Positions 8,766 to 16,880 of a DNA stretch of 64,000 bases are shown here, piece by piece (position 1 is the stretch's first letter; each line of letters opens with the position of its first letter). The notes under the pieces were generated by a model that saw nothing but the letters and a program-made list of their open reading frames with translations, was not told the DNA's origin and did no database searches. The position numbers and the translations under genes were made by a program. This DNA is from Paenibacillus antri (lineage in GTDB: Bacteria > Bacillota > Bacilli > Paenibacillales > YIM-B00363): positions 1-64,000 of the forward strand of contig NZ_VCIW01000022.1 of NCBI RefSeq assembly GCF_005765165.1, written 5' to 3'.

Positions 8766-9527
8766 CTATTCCCTTCTCCGCAGATCTGAAGGCGATTTGT
8801 TAAAGTAAGCCTGGAAATGCGTATAAAAGTAGTTCAGATTGGCATACCCGACGGATAAGGCGATCGTCGAAATTTTCTCGTCCGTGGTCTGAATCCGGTC
8901 TCGCGCGCGGAGCATCCGGTACACCATGAGGTACTCCGAAAATTTCATCTGCGTTTCTTTCAGAAACAGCTGCCCGAGATACGTCCCGTTCATGCGGAAC
9001 CGGTTCGCCACCGTCTTGAGATTGAGATTTTGATCGTATTCCGCTTTCACCATCAGCAGAATGCGGTTAGTCAGCTTAGACAGACTGTCGTAACGCATGC
9101 CCAGTACGGGGTCTACGTTGCGGTCGTCCGGATGCGCGTCCTCCAGCGTACCGTTCAAATCTTCGACGATGATTCGCTCGACCAGCGTTTGAAGCTTGCC
9201 GCGCTCGACCGGCTTGAGCAAATAATCCTTGACCCCGCAATGAAGGGCCTCCAGGGCGTATTCGAACTCGCTGTAGCCGCTCATCATAATATAGGCAGCC
9301 GGAAGCCGAAGCTCGTTAAGCTTGCGAATCGCGGTATACCCGCGCTCCTTGCCGATGCAAACGTCGAAGATCGCCAAATCCGGCTCGAATTCCACGGCTT
9401 TCGCGATCGCGCCTTCGCAGGTTTCGCTGGTTTCTATTTGTCCGAAGCCGAGCTTCTCCCAATCCAGCGTTCGCTTGATTCCATCCAAAATTTGCGGCTC
9501 GTCATCCACGATCAGAAGCTTGTACAT
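8766..9527 (-). CDS. YesN-type response regulator (REC + AraC HTH)
   Basis: A 253-residue protein. The receiver domain occupies residues 1-120, with acidic D8/D9, phospho-acceptor D55 (LAIFDVCIG) and K105 in YLLKPVE. A linker follows, then an AraC-family double HTH from about 155 (FRMNGTYLGQLFLKETQMKFSEYL, ISTIALSVGYANLNYFYTHFQAYF). It should be phosphorylated by the kinase encoded three bases upstream and then activate sugar-transport or glycanase promoters. YesM/YesN pairs of this sort in Bacillus and Paenibacillus sit beside LplABC transporters, as here. Confidence 0.92.
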   Translation of the reverse strand: MYKLLIVDDEPQILDGIKRTLDWEKLGFGQIETSETCEGAIAKAVEFEPDLAIFDVCIGKERGYTAIRKLNELRLPAAYIMMSGYSEFEYALEALHCGVKDYLLKPVERGKLQTLVERIIVEDLNGTLEDAHPDDRNVDPVLGMRYDSLSKLTNRILLMVKAEYDQNLNLKTVANRFRMNGTYLGQLFLKETQMKFSEYLMVYRMLRARDRIQTTDEKISTIALSVGYANLNYFYTHFQAYFNKSPSDLRRRE

Positions 9528-9530
9528 GCG

Positions 9531-11261
9531 TTACGCCTCCTTCGCTAAAGTCACCGTTATTTTGACGCCGGCCTCCTCGTTATTTTCAATCCGCATACTA
9601 AAGCTGTTCCCATAGAAAAAACGCAGCCGTGTATACACGTTGTGCAAACCGATACCTTCCGTCGCGGAGTCTTCGGTGCGGGACAGGTTACGGCGGATTT
9701 CGACCAGTCGTTCTTCCGAGATCATGGCCCCGTTGTCAACGATTTCCAGCACGTACGAATCCGCATTCTCCATCCCGTTCACGACAAGCAAATTGAACTC
9801 GTGGTCCGGATTGAAGCCGTGAACGAAGAAATTCTCCGCAAGCGGCTGGATCCAGAACTTGACGGTAGGCAGAGACAGCAGCGCCTCGTCCACGTTAATT
9901 TGAGAATAAAACCGGTCCGGATATTTAAATTCCATGATTTTCAAATATTTCTGCAGCAAAGAAAGCTCGCTGCCCAGCGGAATAATATTTTCGTTCTTTA
10001 CGATTTCGCGGTACAAAGAGCCCAGTGTCGCAATCGCTTCGGCCGTATCGGCCGCGCGGCCCGACAGTGCGAAGGAACGGATAATTTCCAGCGTATTATA
10101 CAGAAAGTGGGGATTGATTTGGTGTTGAAGCGCCTTCATTTCGGTTTCTTGCTGCTTCAGCTTCAGCAAATATTCCGTTTGGATATGTTTGTTCAGCTGA
10201 AGCGTCATATCGTCGAGCTCCATCGCGATCATGCCGTATTCGTTTTTCCGGTAGCGCGCCGGACTGACCGGCGTGAAATTAGCGGATTTTACGCGTTCGA
10301 TCGATTGGATGATCCGTCGCAGGAAGCCTGCGTCCTCGCGCAGATTGTAGGCGATCTGCAGGAGTATGCTGATCATGGCCGCCAGAATGACCGAGAACAC
10401 GATAAGCAGCATGCCGGCGTTCTGACGAATGAGCATGGAGATGTCTACGATGCTGACGAATTGATAATCGAACGCATTAGACGGATGGGTCAAGAAAACC
10501 ATGCGGCCCAGCTTCCCTGTTTGTATCATGCCCCGGCTGCGCTCGTTCGCCGCGGCCTTGCGGAACAATTCCTCGGTGACGCGGCCTTCCCCGTTCGCGA
10601 GGTAGACGTCTCCGGCTTTGCTGACGGCGGCGGATTCGACCCACGGATGGGACTGAACGGCTGTAAACAACGCATCGCTGCTCACCAGAAACCGAAATTC
10701 GCCGAGCTGGCGCGAGATTTGGTTCGGGTCCAGCAGCCGCTTGCGGATGACGAACCCTCTTTGAATCGACTCTCGGAAGATTTCATCCGTGTCCGGCAGG
10801 TTAAACGCGAAGCTCGTGCCTCCGTTGCTGTCGAAGCGCACGACGTTGCCCTGTCCCGCGGTATGAAGGCTTACCTGCACAATGTCGCCTTGACCGCTGT
10901 TGCCGAGAAACGCTTTCATATCTTCCGGAAACGAAACCATGGGCTGATCGTAGCTGCTGTTCCGGAGTCTGCCCGTTAAATAACCCTCCGCGCTGTTGCC
11001 GAGAAAGAAACGAACGTCGGCCACGAGACCGCTGTTGGAGTAGACCCTCGTCAGATACGCTTCGATCCGCTTGGCGTCGTTCTGAAGCGCGCTTTCCACC
11101 CGGGCGAAGGAGCCCGCGGCCGAATTCCGCGCATTCTCGAGCCACTGATCCAGCAATAGGAAGGTGGTCAATGCGCTTAAACCAAGACCCATGAATAACA
11201 CAAAAACCGTATAAGCAATGAATTTGCCGCGATAGATTTTGATTTGGAAGAAGGAAAACAT
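9531..11261 (-). CDS. YesM-type sensor histidine kinase
   Basis: A 576-residue membrane kinase. TM1 is at about 13-37, an extracytoplasmic sensor at about 40-280, TM2 at about 282-303, a HAMP-like segment next, then the His_kinase domain with HQINPHFLYN (phospho-His H385) and a C-terminal ATPase domain with the N box near LAENFFVHG and GIGLHNVYTRL. The ATG has AAAGGAGAGCC upstream. The downstream response regulator begins three bases after its stop. It probably senses an oligosaccharide or a loaded binding protein outside the cell. Confidence 0.92.
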   Translation of the reverse strand: MFSFFQIKIYRGKFIAYTVFVLFMGLGLSALTTFLLLDQWLENARNSAAGSFARVESALQNDAKRIEAYLTRVYSNSGLVADVRFFLGNSAEGYLTGRLRNSSYDQPMVSFPEDMKAFLGNSGQGDIVQVSLHTAGQGNVVRFDSNGGTSFAFNLPDTDEIFRESIQRGFVIRKRLLDPNQISRQLGEFRFLVSSDALFTAVQSHPWVESAAVSKAGDVYLANGEGRVTEELFRKAAANERSRGMIQTGKLGRMVFLTHPSNAFDYQFVSIVDISMLIRQNAGMLLIVFSVILAAMISILLQIAYNLREDAGFLRRIIQSIERVKSANFTPVSPARYRKNEYGMIAMELDDMTLQLNKHIQTEYLLKLKQQETEMKALQHQINPHFLYNTLEIIRSFALSGRAADTAEAIATLGSLYREIVKNENIIPLGSELSLLQKYLKIMEFKYPDRFYSQINVDEALLSLPTVKFWIQPLAENFFVHGFNPDHEFNLLVVNGMENADSYVLEIVDNGAMISEERLVEIRRNLSRTEDSATEGIGLHNVYTRLRFFYGNSFSMRIENNEEAGVKITVTLAKEA

Positions 11262-11306
11262 GCGGCTCTCCTTTGCGGTCGGATTTTGTCGAAACCCATA
11301 GTTAAC

Positions 11307-11334
11307 CTTATACCATATCCTTCGGATGAATCAA
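11307..11334 (-). promoter_or_regulatory. Possible promoter of the kinase/regulator/lipoprotein operon
   Basis: On the minus strand TTGATT (11329-11334), a 16-base spacer and TATAAG (11307-11312), about 45 bases before the kinase ATG. The spacer is one base short and the -35 box matches 4/6. Confidence 0.5.
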
Positions 11335-11346
11335 TACGACCTGAAA

Positions 11347-11375
11347 CCCGAACGGCTATGGCGGCGCCGTTCGGG
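11347..11375 (-). terminator. Stem-loop terminator after the lplA-type gene
   Basis: CCCGAACGGC and GCCGTTCGGG form a perfect 10-bp stem with a 9-base loop, about 30 bases past the stop of the solute-binding gene at 11408. The T run on the minus side is short (TTT), so some readthrough into the kinase operon is possible. Confidence 0.7.
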
Positions 11376-11407
11376 CTCTTTATTATCGGCAACGACTCGG
11401 ATCAAGG

Positions 11408-12910
11408 TTAAAAATACGCGTTGATCTGGTCTTGCGCGGCCTGCATGATCTTGTCCATGCCGGCTTTCTTCAACTCTTCTACGATTTGCGGCACGACCTT
11501 CTCCGGATCGGATGCGCCCGTGATCAGCTCATAGCTATATTTGTTCCATACCGCCTTCACATTGGCGACTTCCGTGCCGAGTTCGCTGATATCCAGCGCG
11601 AAACCGAGGATGGAGGAGGAATACGCGGCTTCGTTCAGCTTGCGAACCTGCTCCCACTGATCTTCGGGCGCGCCCTTCGTTACGGCCATGTTGAAGAATG
11701 TGCCTTGCGTGTAGGCGGCCAACGGCCACGAATCGGTTTTCCGTTCGACGACATTGTCGCTCACATAATCGAAGTCGACGCCTTCTTCGCCGTAAGCGAG
11801 CATATTGCGCAGCTTCGAATCGGTGTTCACCAATTCCAAATACTTCAGTGCCTCTTCCTTGTACTTCGAGTTGGCGGAGATCGCGTTCATGGAGCCTTGG
11901 ATCGTGCTGGTCGTATAGATCGGCCCCAAAATTTGAACCATGTCGTATTTCTCGATGCCCGCGGAAATCTGCCAGTTCACTTCCGCGCCGGGGAACGCCT
12001 GCGCGGCGAAGAACGGACGATAAGGATCGGCTTCGATCTTGGTCGGCGCGTCCGGGTTGATGATCCCGTCCTTATACCATTGATGCAGAAGCTTCAGCTT
12101 TTCCATCATCTCCGGCTGCTCCAGAACGGAGACGACCGTGCGGGAGGCGTCGTCGGTCTTGACGCCGATCGGCTGGAAGCCGAGCGTCATATCGTCGTAG
12201 TCGTTAAAGAATCCGTTGATTCCTTCCCCCTGCGTCAAGGACAACGGGTAAAAGCTCTTGCCTTCGCCGGCCTTGATATCGCGGAACGGCTTGTCCAAAT
12301 CCTGCAGCGTCTTGATGCCGCCGAGATCGATATTGTACTTTTGCACGAGCGCGTCGTCGAACACCCAGTACTGGGTCAAGGACGAATCCTTGTACGTCGG
12401 CACGGCGTAGGTTTTGCCGCCGATCTTCGTTCCGTCCCACACCATTTGCGGGATATAGTCGTACAGGTCCGGCGTCGTGCTTCGCACGAGGTCGGTAATG
12501 TCCGCGAAAGCGCCCATGTTGACCTGCTGGCTGTATTTTCCGTTATTCGTAAACATAATGTCGAACGGTTCGCCGGAGTTCACGATCGTATTGATCTTGG
12601 TGTCCCATTCGCCCCAGCCGGCAACGCGCAGATCGATTTTCACGCCGATCTTTTCGGCCGTATACTCGTTTATTTTCTCGATCGCCTTATCGTAGTTGGC
12701 CGGCACTTGTCCGCCGATCGTCCACCAGACAAGCGTAGGCACCTCGCCGGCATTCGAGGCGGGTGCGCTCGATTCCGAGGATGCGGCCGGCGAGCCGCTT
12801 GCCGCGTTATTGTTGTTGTCCGCGGAGCAGCCGGCCAAGCCGACGATCGCAAGTGCGGACGCCCCGATGAGAAGAGGGGTTTTCACTCTCGTATTCATGC
12901 TAGCTTTCAT
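11408..12910 (-). CDS. lplA: LplA-type sugar ABC solute-binding lipoprotein
   Basis: A 500-residue lipoprotein with lipobox LAGC (Cys28), a Ser/Ala-rich linker, and a type-1 solute-binding fold with LplA-family features (VPTLVWWTIGGQVPANYDKAIEKIN, GEPFDIMFTNNGKYSQQVNMGAFADIT). GGGAGGAA lies nine bases before the ATG. It is the third gene of a permease-permease-binding protein operon, with a hairpin in the 86-base gap before it. It should capture an oligosaccharide, probably from hemicellulose or pectin breakdown, for the two membrane proteins. Confidence 0.9.
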   Translation of the reverse strand: MKASMNTRVKTPLLIGASALAIVGLAGCSADNNNNAASGSPAASSESSAPASNAGEVPTLVWWTIGGQVPANYDKAIEKINEYTAEKIGVKIDLRVAGWGEWDTKINTIVNSGEPFDIMFTNNGKYSQQVNMGAFADITDLVRSTTPDLYDYIPQMVWDGTKIGGKTYAVPTYKDSSLTQYWVFDDALVQKYNIDLGGIKTLQDLDKPFRDIKAGEGKSFYPLSLTQGEGINGFFNDYDDMTLGFQPIGVKTDDASRTVVSVLEQPEMMEKLKLLHQWYKDGIINPDAPTKIEADPYRPFFAAQAFPGAEVNWQISAGIEKYDMVQILGPIYTTSTIQGSMNAISANSKYKEEALKYLELVNTDSKLRNMLAYGEEGVDFDYVSDNVVERKTDSWPLAAYTQGTFFNMAVTKGAPEDQWEQVRKLNEAAYSSSILGFALDISELGTEVANVKAVWNKYSYELITGASDPEKVVPQIVEELKKAGMDKIMQAAQDQINAYF

Positions 12911-12968
12911 TTCTGTAATTCCTCCCTTTTTTTGGTTACGCCGCCGAGCCTGCGCGGCAATTATGATA

Positions 12969-12990
12969 AACCTGACAAATCCAGGTTTAT
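12969..12990 (-). other. Intergenic hairpin between lplC-type and lplA-type genes
   Basis: AAACCTG and CAGGTTT can pair across a short loop in the gap between the permease stop and the lipoprotein start. Such hairpins often act as processing or partial-termination sites that give the binding protein a different expression level. No strong T tract is present, so its action is inference. Confidence 0.4.
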
Positions 12991-12996
12991 TTCGGG

Positions 12997-13926
12997 TTAC
13001 CCCTTGACGGCGCCTATCGTCAAGCCGGAGATAAAGTATTGCTGGAAGAACGGGTAGGCCAAGGCGACAGGCAATACGATCATGATCGCTACCGCCATGC
13101 GGGCGGATTCCTTAGGCATAGTCGCGACGAGCTGCGCGTAGCTTACGCCCATCGTAGAAGCGTTCCTCGCCAACGCATCGACATTGCTCATCAGGCTGTT
13201 CAGCAGCGCTTGCAGCGAATACAGGTTTTGGTTATCGATATACAGCATCGATTGAAACCAATCGTTCCAGTACGAGAAGCAGAGGAACAGTCCGATCGTC
13301 GCCAAGACGGGCAGCGATATCGGCAGCACCATCATGAAGAAAATGCGGAACTGTCCGGCGCCGTCGATCTCGGCCGATTCGATGAGTCCGTCCGGAATGG
13401 TCGATTTGAAGAACGTTCTGCAAATAATGACGTTGAAGGAGGACACGGCCAAGGGCAGAATGAGCGCCCAGATCGTATCTTTCAGTCCGAGCAGCGATGA
13501 ATTGATGTAATAGCTGGAAACCAGACCGCCGTTGAAAATCATCGGGATGAATACGACCCAGGTTAGCAGCCCGTTCAGCTTGAACTTCGGACGAGACAGC
13601 GCATAGCCCATCGAAGTGGTGAGCAGTACGCCGATGAACGTCCCCAATACCGTAACGAGTACGGAGACGCCAAGCGCCTTCATAATCATCGAGCCCTGCT
13701 TCACGATATAGTTGTAGGCGTCTCCGGAGAGAACCGTCGGCAGAATCTTATATCCGGTTTCTCGAATGGAAGCCTCGCTGGACAGCGAAATGGACAGCAC
13801 CACCACTACGGGAATCAAGCACAGCAATGCCAAAATAATAAAGATCAGGTGAAAAATAACGTTCGTCCCTTTACCGATTCGGTTGAACTTCTCGAGACCG
13901 GACTCGTAACCGGTTTGCCTTGACAT
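12997..13926 (-). CDS. lplC: Carbohydrate ABC transporter permease, LplC/YtcP type
   Basis: A 309-residue integral membrane protein with about six TM segments and the EAA loop (GLIESAEIDGAGQFRIFFMMVLPISLPVLATI) that contacts the ATPase. The C-terminal ...FISGLTIGAVKG is the usual ending of this family. GAGGAGG precedes the ATG. It starts 15 bases after the other permease gene. No ATPase gene is nearby; transporters of this class commonly use a shared MsmK/MsmX-type ATPase encoded elsewhere. Confidence 0.92.
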   Translation of the reverse strand: MSRQTGYESGLEKFNRIGKGTNVIFHLIFIILALLCLIPVVVVLSISLSSEASIRETGYKILPTVLSGDAYNYIVKQGSMIMKALGVSVLVTVLGTFIGVLLTTSMGYALSRPKFKLNGLLTWVVFIPMIFNGGLVSSYYINSSLLGLKDTIWALILPLAVSSFNVIICRTFFKSTIPDGLIESAEIDGAGQFRIFFMMVLPISLPVLATIGLFLCFSYWNDWFQSMLYIDNQNLYSLQALLNSLMSNVDALARNASTMGVSYAQLVATMPKESARMAVAIMIVLPVALAYPFFQQYFISGLTIGAVKG

Positions 13927-13941
13927 CTTCCTGCCTCCTCT

Positions 13942-14886
13942 CTAAATCATCGCGCTTTCTCGATCGACTTTCCGTACGACCCAGTTCGCGGTCAGAATCA
14001 TCGCGCAGCCCAGCACGGATTGCAAGAAGGCGGAGGCGGACGCCATGCCGACCGTCGCGGTTTTGAGCTGCTTGTACACGAGCACGTCAATCGTCGTGGA
14101 CACGTTGTAGAGAGAGTTGGAATCCCGCGGCACTTGGAAGAACAAGCCGAAATCCGTGGAGAAAATATGGCCGACCGACAGGATGAACATCAGCACGATA
14201 ACGAATTTCATAAGGGGCAGCGTAATATATCGGGTCTGCTGCCACTTGCTCGCGCCGTCGATGACCGCCGCTTCGTAATACGTCGAATCCATGCTCGTGA
14301 TCGTCGCCAGGTAGACGACCATGCTGTACCCGAGCCCCTTCCACATATTCATGAAAACAAGGAAGTAAGGCCAGTACGACGCTTCCATATACCAATTTTT
14401 CGGATCTTGGCCGAGACTGCTCAGAATTTGATTGACAATGCCCTTGTCGAAGCTTAGGAACGCCCAGACCACCGCCGAAACGACAACCCAGGACAGGAAG
14501 TACGGCAGGAACATCATCGTTTGATAGACCTTGGCCGCCTTGCGGCTGTGCAGCTGTCCGACCATCAACGCAAGCGTGACAGGAAGGACGATCCCCAAAA
14601 TAATAAAGATAATGTTGTACCCGACGGTGTTGCGGATGACGATCCAGGCGTCGTTCGACTTGAACAGAAATTCGAAGTTTTTGAAGCCGATCCAAGCGCT
14701 GTTTACGACGTTGTCGATGAAGCCTCCGTGAATCTTGAAATCTTTGAAAGCGATAATGACGCCGAACATCGGCAAGAAACTAAACAGAAGGTACCAGACG
14801 GTGGTCGGAAGGGCGAGCAGCGTCAGCTCGGTGTCATGCTTGCGCCAACGCGTTCGCGTTCTTTTGCGGGTGACTTTTGCGTCCAT
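13942..14886 (-). CDS. lplB: Carbohydrate ABC transporter permease, LplB type
   Basis: A 314-residue integral membrane protein beginning MDAKVTRKRTRTRWRKHDTE, with a basic cytoplasmic N terminus, then about six TM segments and an EAA loop (STYYEAAVIDGASKWQQTRYITLPLM). It is the first gene of the lplB-lplC-lplA-like operon. AAAGGAAG precedes the ATG. A CcpA-type cre site lies 70 bases upstream, which suggests catabolite repression by preferred sugars. Confidence 0.92.
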   Translation of the reverse strand: MDAKVTRKRTRTRWRKHDTELTLLALPTTVWYLLFSFLPMFGVIIAFKDFKIHGGFIDNVVNSAWIGFKNFEFLFKSNDAWIVIRNTVGYNIIFIILGIVLPVTLALMVGQLHSRKAAKVYQTMMFLPYFLSWVVVSAVVWAFLSFDKGIVNQILSSLGQDPKNWYMEASYWPYFLVFMNMWKGLGYSMVVYLATITSMDSTYYEAAVIDGASKWQQTRYITLPLMKFVIVLMFILSVGHIFSTDFGLFFQVPRDSNSLYNVSTTIDVLVYKQLKTATVGMASASAFLQSVLGCAMILTANWVVRKVDRESAMI

Positions 14887-14956
14887 ATCATCTTCCTTTC
14901 TTGTTGTAATGGCCGGGGAGCGGGCTTCGCCGGTATGCCCTCGATCGATCCGCCTA

Positions 14957-14970
14957 TAGTAGCGCTTTCA
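14957..14970 (-). promoter_or_regulatory. cre-like CcpA site upstream of lplB
   Basis: The minus strand reads TGAAAGCGCTACTA, 13 of 14 positions against the Bacillus cre consensus TGWAANCGNTNWCA if the C/T mismatch near the 3' end is the only one counted. It lies between lplB and its likely promoter. The rest of the 347-base gap 14887-15233 is AT-rich and holds only the hairpins listed next; no gene was seen. Confidence 0.55.
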
Positions 14971-15062
14971 TTTTGACGACTACTGGTGTCGCTCAAGTAC
15001 AGACCGTAGAGGCCAGACGATGATTAGTTGTAATTTTAAGTTAGTAGCCTAGTTAATCCTAG

Positions 15063-15102
15063 ACAAAAAACATGAGACTATAGTCAAAAAACTTTAGGTC
15101 TC
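15063..15102 (-). terminator. Stem-loop with T tract upstream of lplB
   Basis: On the minus strand GAGACCTAAAG pairs with ACTATAGTCTC (with one mismatch region) around a T-rich loop and is followed by TTTTTT. It could end transcripts from the DUF1697 gene or act as an attenuator in the lplB leader; the sequence does not distinguish these. Confidence 0.45.
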
Positions 15103-15154
15103 GGCATTGTTTTACCAATGTCGACCCGATCGCTTCATGATCCGGAAAACAGGA

Positions 15155-15195
15155 AAAGCACCGCCGACATCCTTCGGATGTCAACGATGCTTTCT
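15155..15195 (-). terminator. Stem-loop after the DUF1697 gene
   Basis: An inner perfect stem GACATCC-TTC-GGATGTC (15166-15182) lies inside an outer AAAGCA/TGCTTT pairing, about 40 bases past the stop of the gene ending at 15234. On the minus strand the outer arm runs into TTTT. Confidence 0.6.
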
Positions 15196-15233
15196 TAGCG
15201 ATACTATGTCGTGCGGCAGCTCCGAAACTCCCC

Positions 15234-15782
15234 CTACTCCCGCGACATCTTCAACAGCTTGTCCATCGTGTTCCAGTTCCGCGTCGTCACCCCGGCGCCG
15301 CCCAGCTTCATCATCCGATTGCCTAGGGGCGACTCCGACACGTTCGTCTCGAAGCGGAAGTACACTTCCCGTCCCGCGGCCGTAAACTCATCGTTCGACG
15401 CGGCTTCCCCCGGTCCGGCCCGCAGCGCGGCTTCCGCCCGCTCCGGCGGAATCGCCTCGTTCAGCAGCGCCAGCATGATCCGCTTGCCCTCGTCCGGCGA
15501 AGCGGGCTCGTACGGACAGTCGGCCATGATCCGCTCCAGTTCGTCGAACGAACGGACGACGACCGAGATCGTCTTCCCCAGCATCCGTTCGAGCGTCGCG
15601 CCGACGATCGCGCCCACCGTCTCTCCCGTTCCGTCCGACTCGCACAAAATATTGCCGCTTTGGATATACGTGCGCGCCTTGCGCAGCCCGCCCGCCTCCA
15701 GCGCCTCCCGCAGCTCCGCCATCTTCACGACGTTGTTGCCGCCGACGTTAATGCCTCTTAATAACGCGATATATCCTGTCAT
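15234..15782 (-). CDS. DUF1697 family protein
   Basis: A 182-residue cytoplasmic protein beginning MTGYIALLRGINVGGNNVVKM, the diagnostic N terminus of DUF1697 (GINVGG, then KARTYIQSGNILCES). The family has no established biochemical role. The C-terminal TTRNWNTMDKLLKM is also family-typical. It stands alone on the minus strand, between the sugar ABC operon terminator and the lplB region, with its own stem-loop downstream. Confidence 0.9.
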   Translation of the reverse strand: MTGYIALLRGINVGGNNVVKMAELREALEAGGLRKARTYIQSGNILCESDGTGETVGAIVGATLERMLGKTISVVVRSFDELERIMADCPYEPASPDEGKRIMLALLNEAIPPERAEAALRAGPGEAASNDEFTAAGREVYFRFETNVSESPLGNRMMKLGGAGVTTRNWNTMDKLLKMSRE

Positions 15783-15865
15783 CGTTCCGCCTCCTCGTTC
15801 TGCTTCCCGTTATTCGAATGAAATCACGGTTCGCCCGGCCTGTCAACGTCTTCCAACCAAGCGAA

Positions 15866-15901
15866 AAGGGCCGCCCCGAACTTGTTCGGAACGACCCTTT
15901 G
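15866..15901 (-). terminator. Terminator of the sugar ABC operon
   Basis: AAAGGG/CCCTTT closes a structure with an inner CCGAAC-tt-GTTCGG stem, directly after the permease stop at 15909. On the minus strand it ends in TTTTC. Confidence 0.65.
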
Positions 15902-15908
15902 CCGAACG

Positions 15909-16880
15909 TTAATGCGTACGCTTGTAATACGTGATCGCGAGGGCGACCGCGAGCACGGAGCCCTTGACGATATCCATCGCATAATACGGCACGGACAGCA
16001 TGATGAGGCCGTTGGACAGAATGCCGATCAGCACCGCGCCGGCGAACGTGCCGAACGCGTTCGGCTTGCCCGCGCCGAAGACGGAGTAGCCGATGAAGGC
16101 GGCCGCGACCGCGTCCATCAAATACGGCGCGCCCGCGTTCACCTCGGCGTTCATGACCCGGGCGCCGAGCACGATGCCGCCGACGCCGGCGAACAGCGCC
16201 GATATCAAGTAGGCGGCCAGGCGGTACTTGCCGACCGCGATGCCCGACAGCTTGGCCGCTTCGGGGTTTCCGCCGATCATGTACATGTAGCGGCCGTGCT
16301 TCGTGTACGTCAGGAACAGATGCACCGCCAGCACGACGATCAGCATAATGATAATGATCCACGGCACTTTGCCGATCGCTCCGAACGCGTCCGGAATTTC
16401 GCCGGTCGCGTAATCGCCGCTCGGCAATATCATGTTCTCGGAGATCGTCGCCCCGCGCGTATACGTGAGCGCGATGCCCTGGAAGACGAACATCGTCGCG
16501 AGCGTCATCAGCATGTCCTGGATCTTAAAGTTGATGACCAGGAACGCGTTCACGAGTCCGACGACGAGACAGAAGACGATCGCGACCGCGATCCCGATCC
16601 CCGTGCTTTGCCCGTACCAGACGAACATCGAGATGACGATCGCGTTCGCGAGCGACGCCGTCGAGCCGATCGACAAGTCGAAGCCGCCGACCGCGAGCGA
16701 CACGGTGAGGCCGATCGCGATGATCGTCACGATCGAGATCGACCGCAGGATCGTCACGATGTTCGCGCCGTTCAGGAAGTTGTCCGTCGACGCGCCGAAG
16801 ACGGCGATCAGCAGCAGGATCGTAATCAAGGTCCCGTATTTATAGAGAAAATCGAAAAATTTATGCCCGACGGCGTTCAT
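15909..16880 (-). CDS. RbsC/MglC-type sugar ABC transporter permease
   Basis: A 323-residue membrane protein (MNAVGHKFFDFLYKYGTLITILLLIAVFGA) with about nine hydrophobic segments and the family motif GGFDLSIGSTASLANAI plus GGNPEAAKLSGI. The start was set at the ATG overlapping the ATPase stop (ATGA, 4-base overlap); longer reading upstream is inside the ATPase gene. It forms the membrane channel for a monosaccharide of the ribose/galactose/xylose class. It is the third gene of the operon binding protein-ATPase-permease. Confidence 0.92.
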   Translation of the reverse strand: MNAVGHKFFDFLYKYGTLITILLLIAVFGASTDNFLNGANIVTILRSISIVTIIAIGLTVSLAVGGFDLSIGSTASLANAIVISMFVWYGQSTGIGIAVAIVFCLVVGLVNAFLVINFKIQDMLMTLATMFVFQGIALTYTRGATISENMILPSGDYATGEIPDAFGAIGKVPWIIIIMLIVVLAVHLFLTYTKHGRYMYMIGGNPEAAKLSGIAVGKYRLAAYLISALFAGVGGIVLGARVMNAEVNAGAPYLMDAVAAAFIGYSVFGAGKPNAFGTFAGAVLIGILSNGLIMLSVPYYAMDIVKGSVLAVALAITYYKRTH

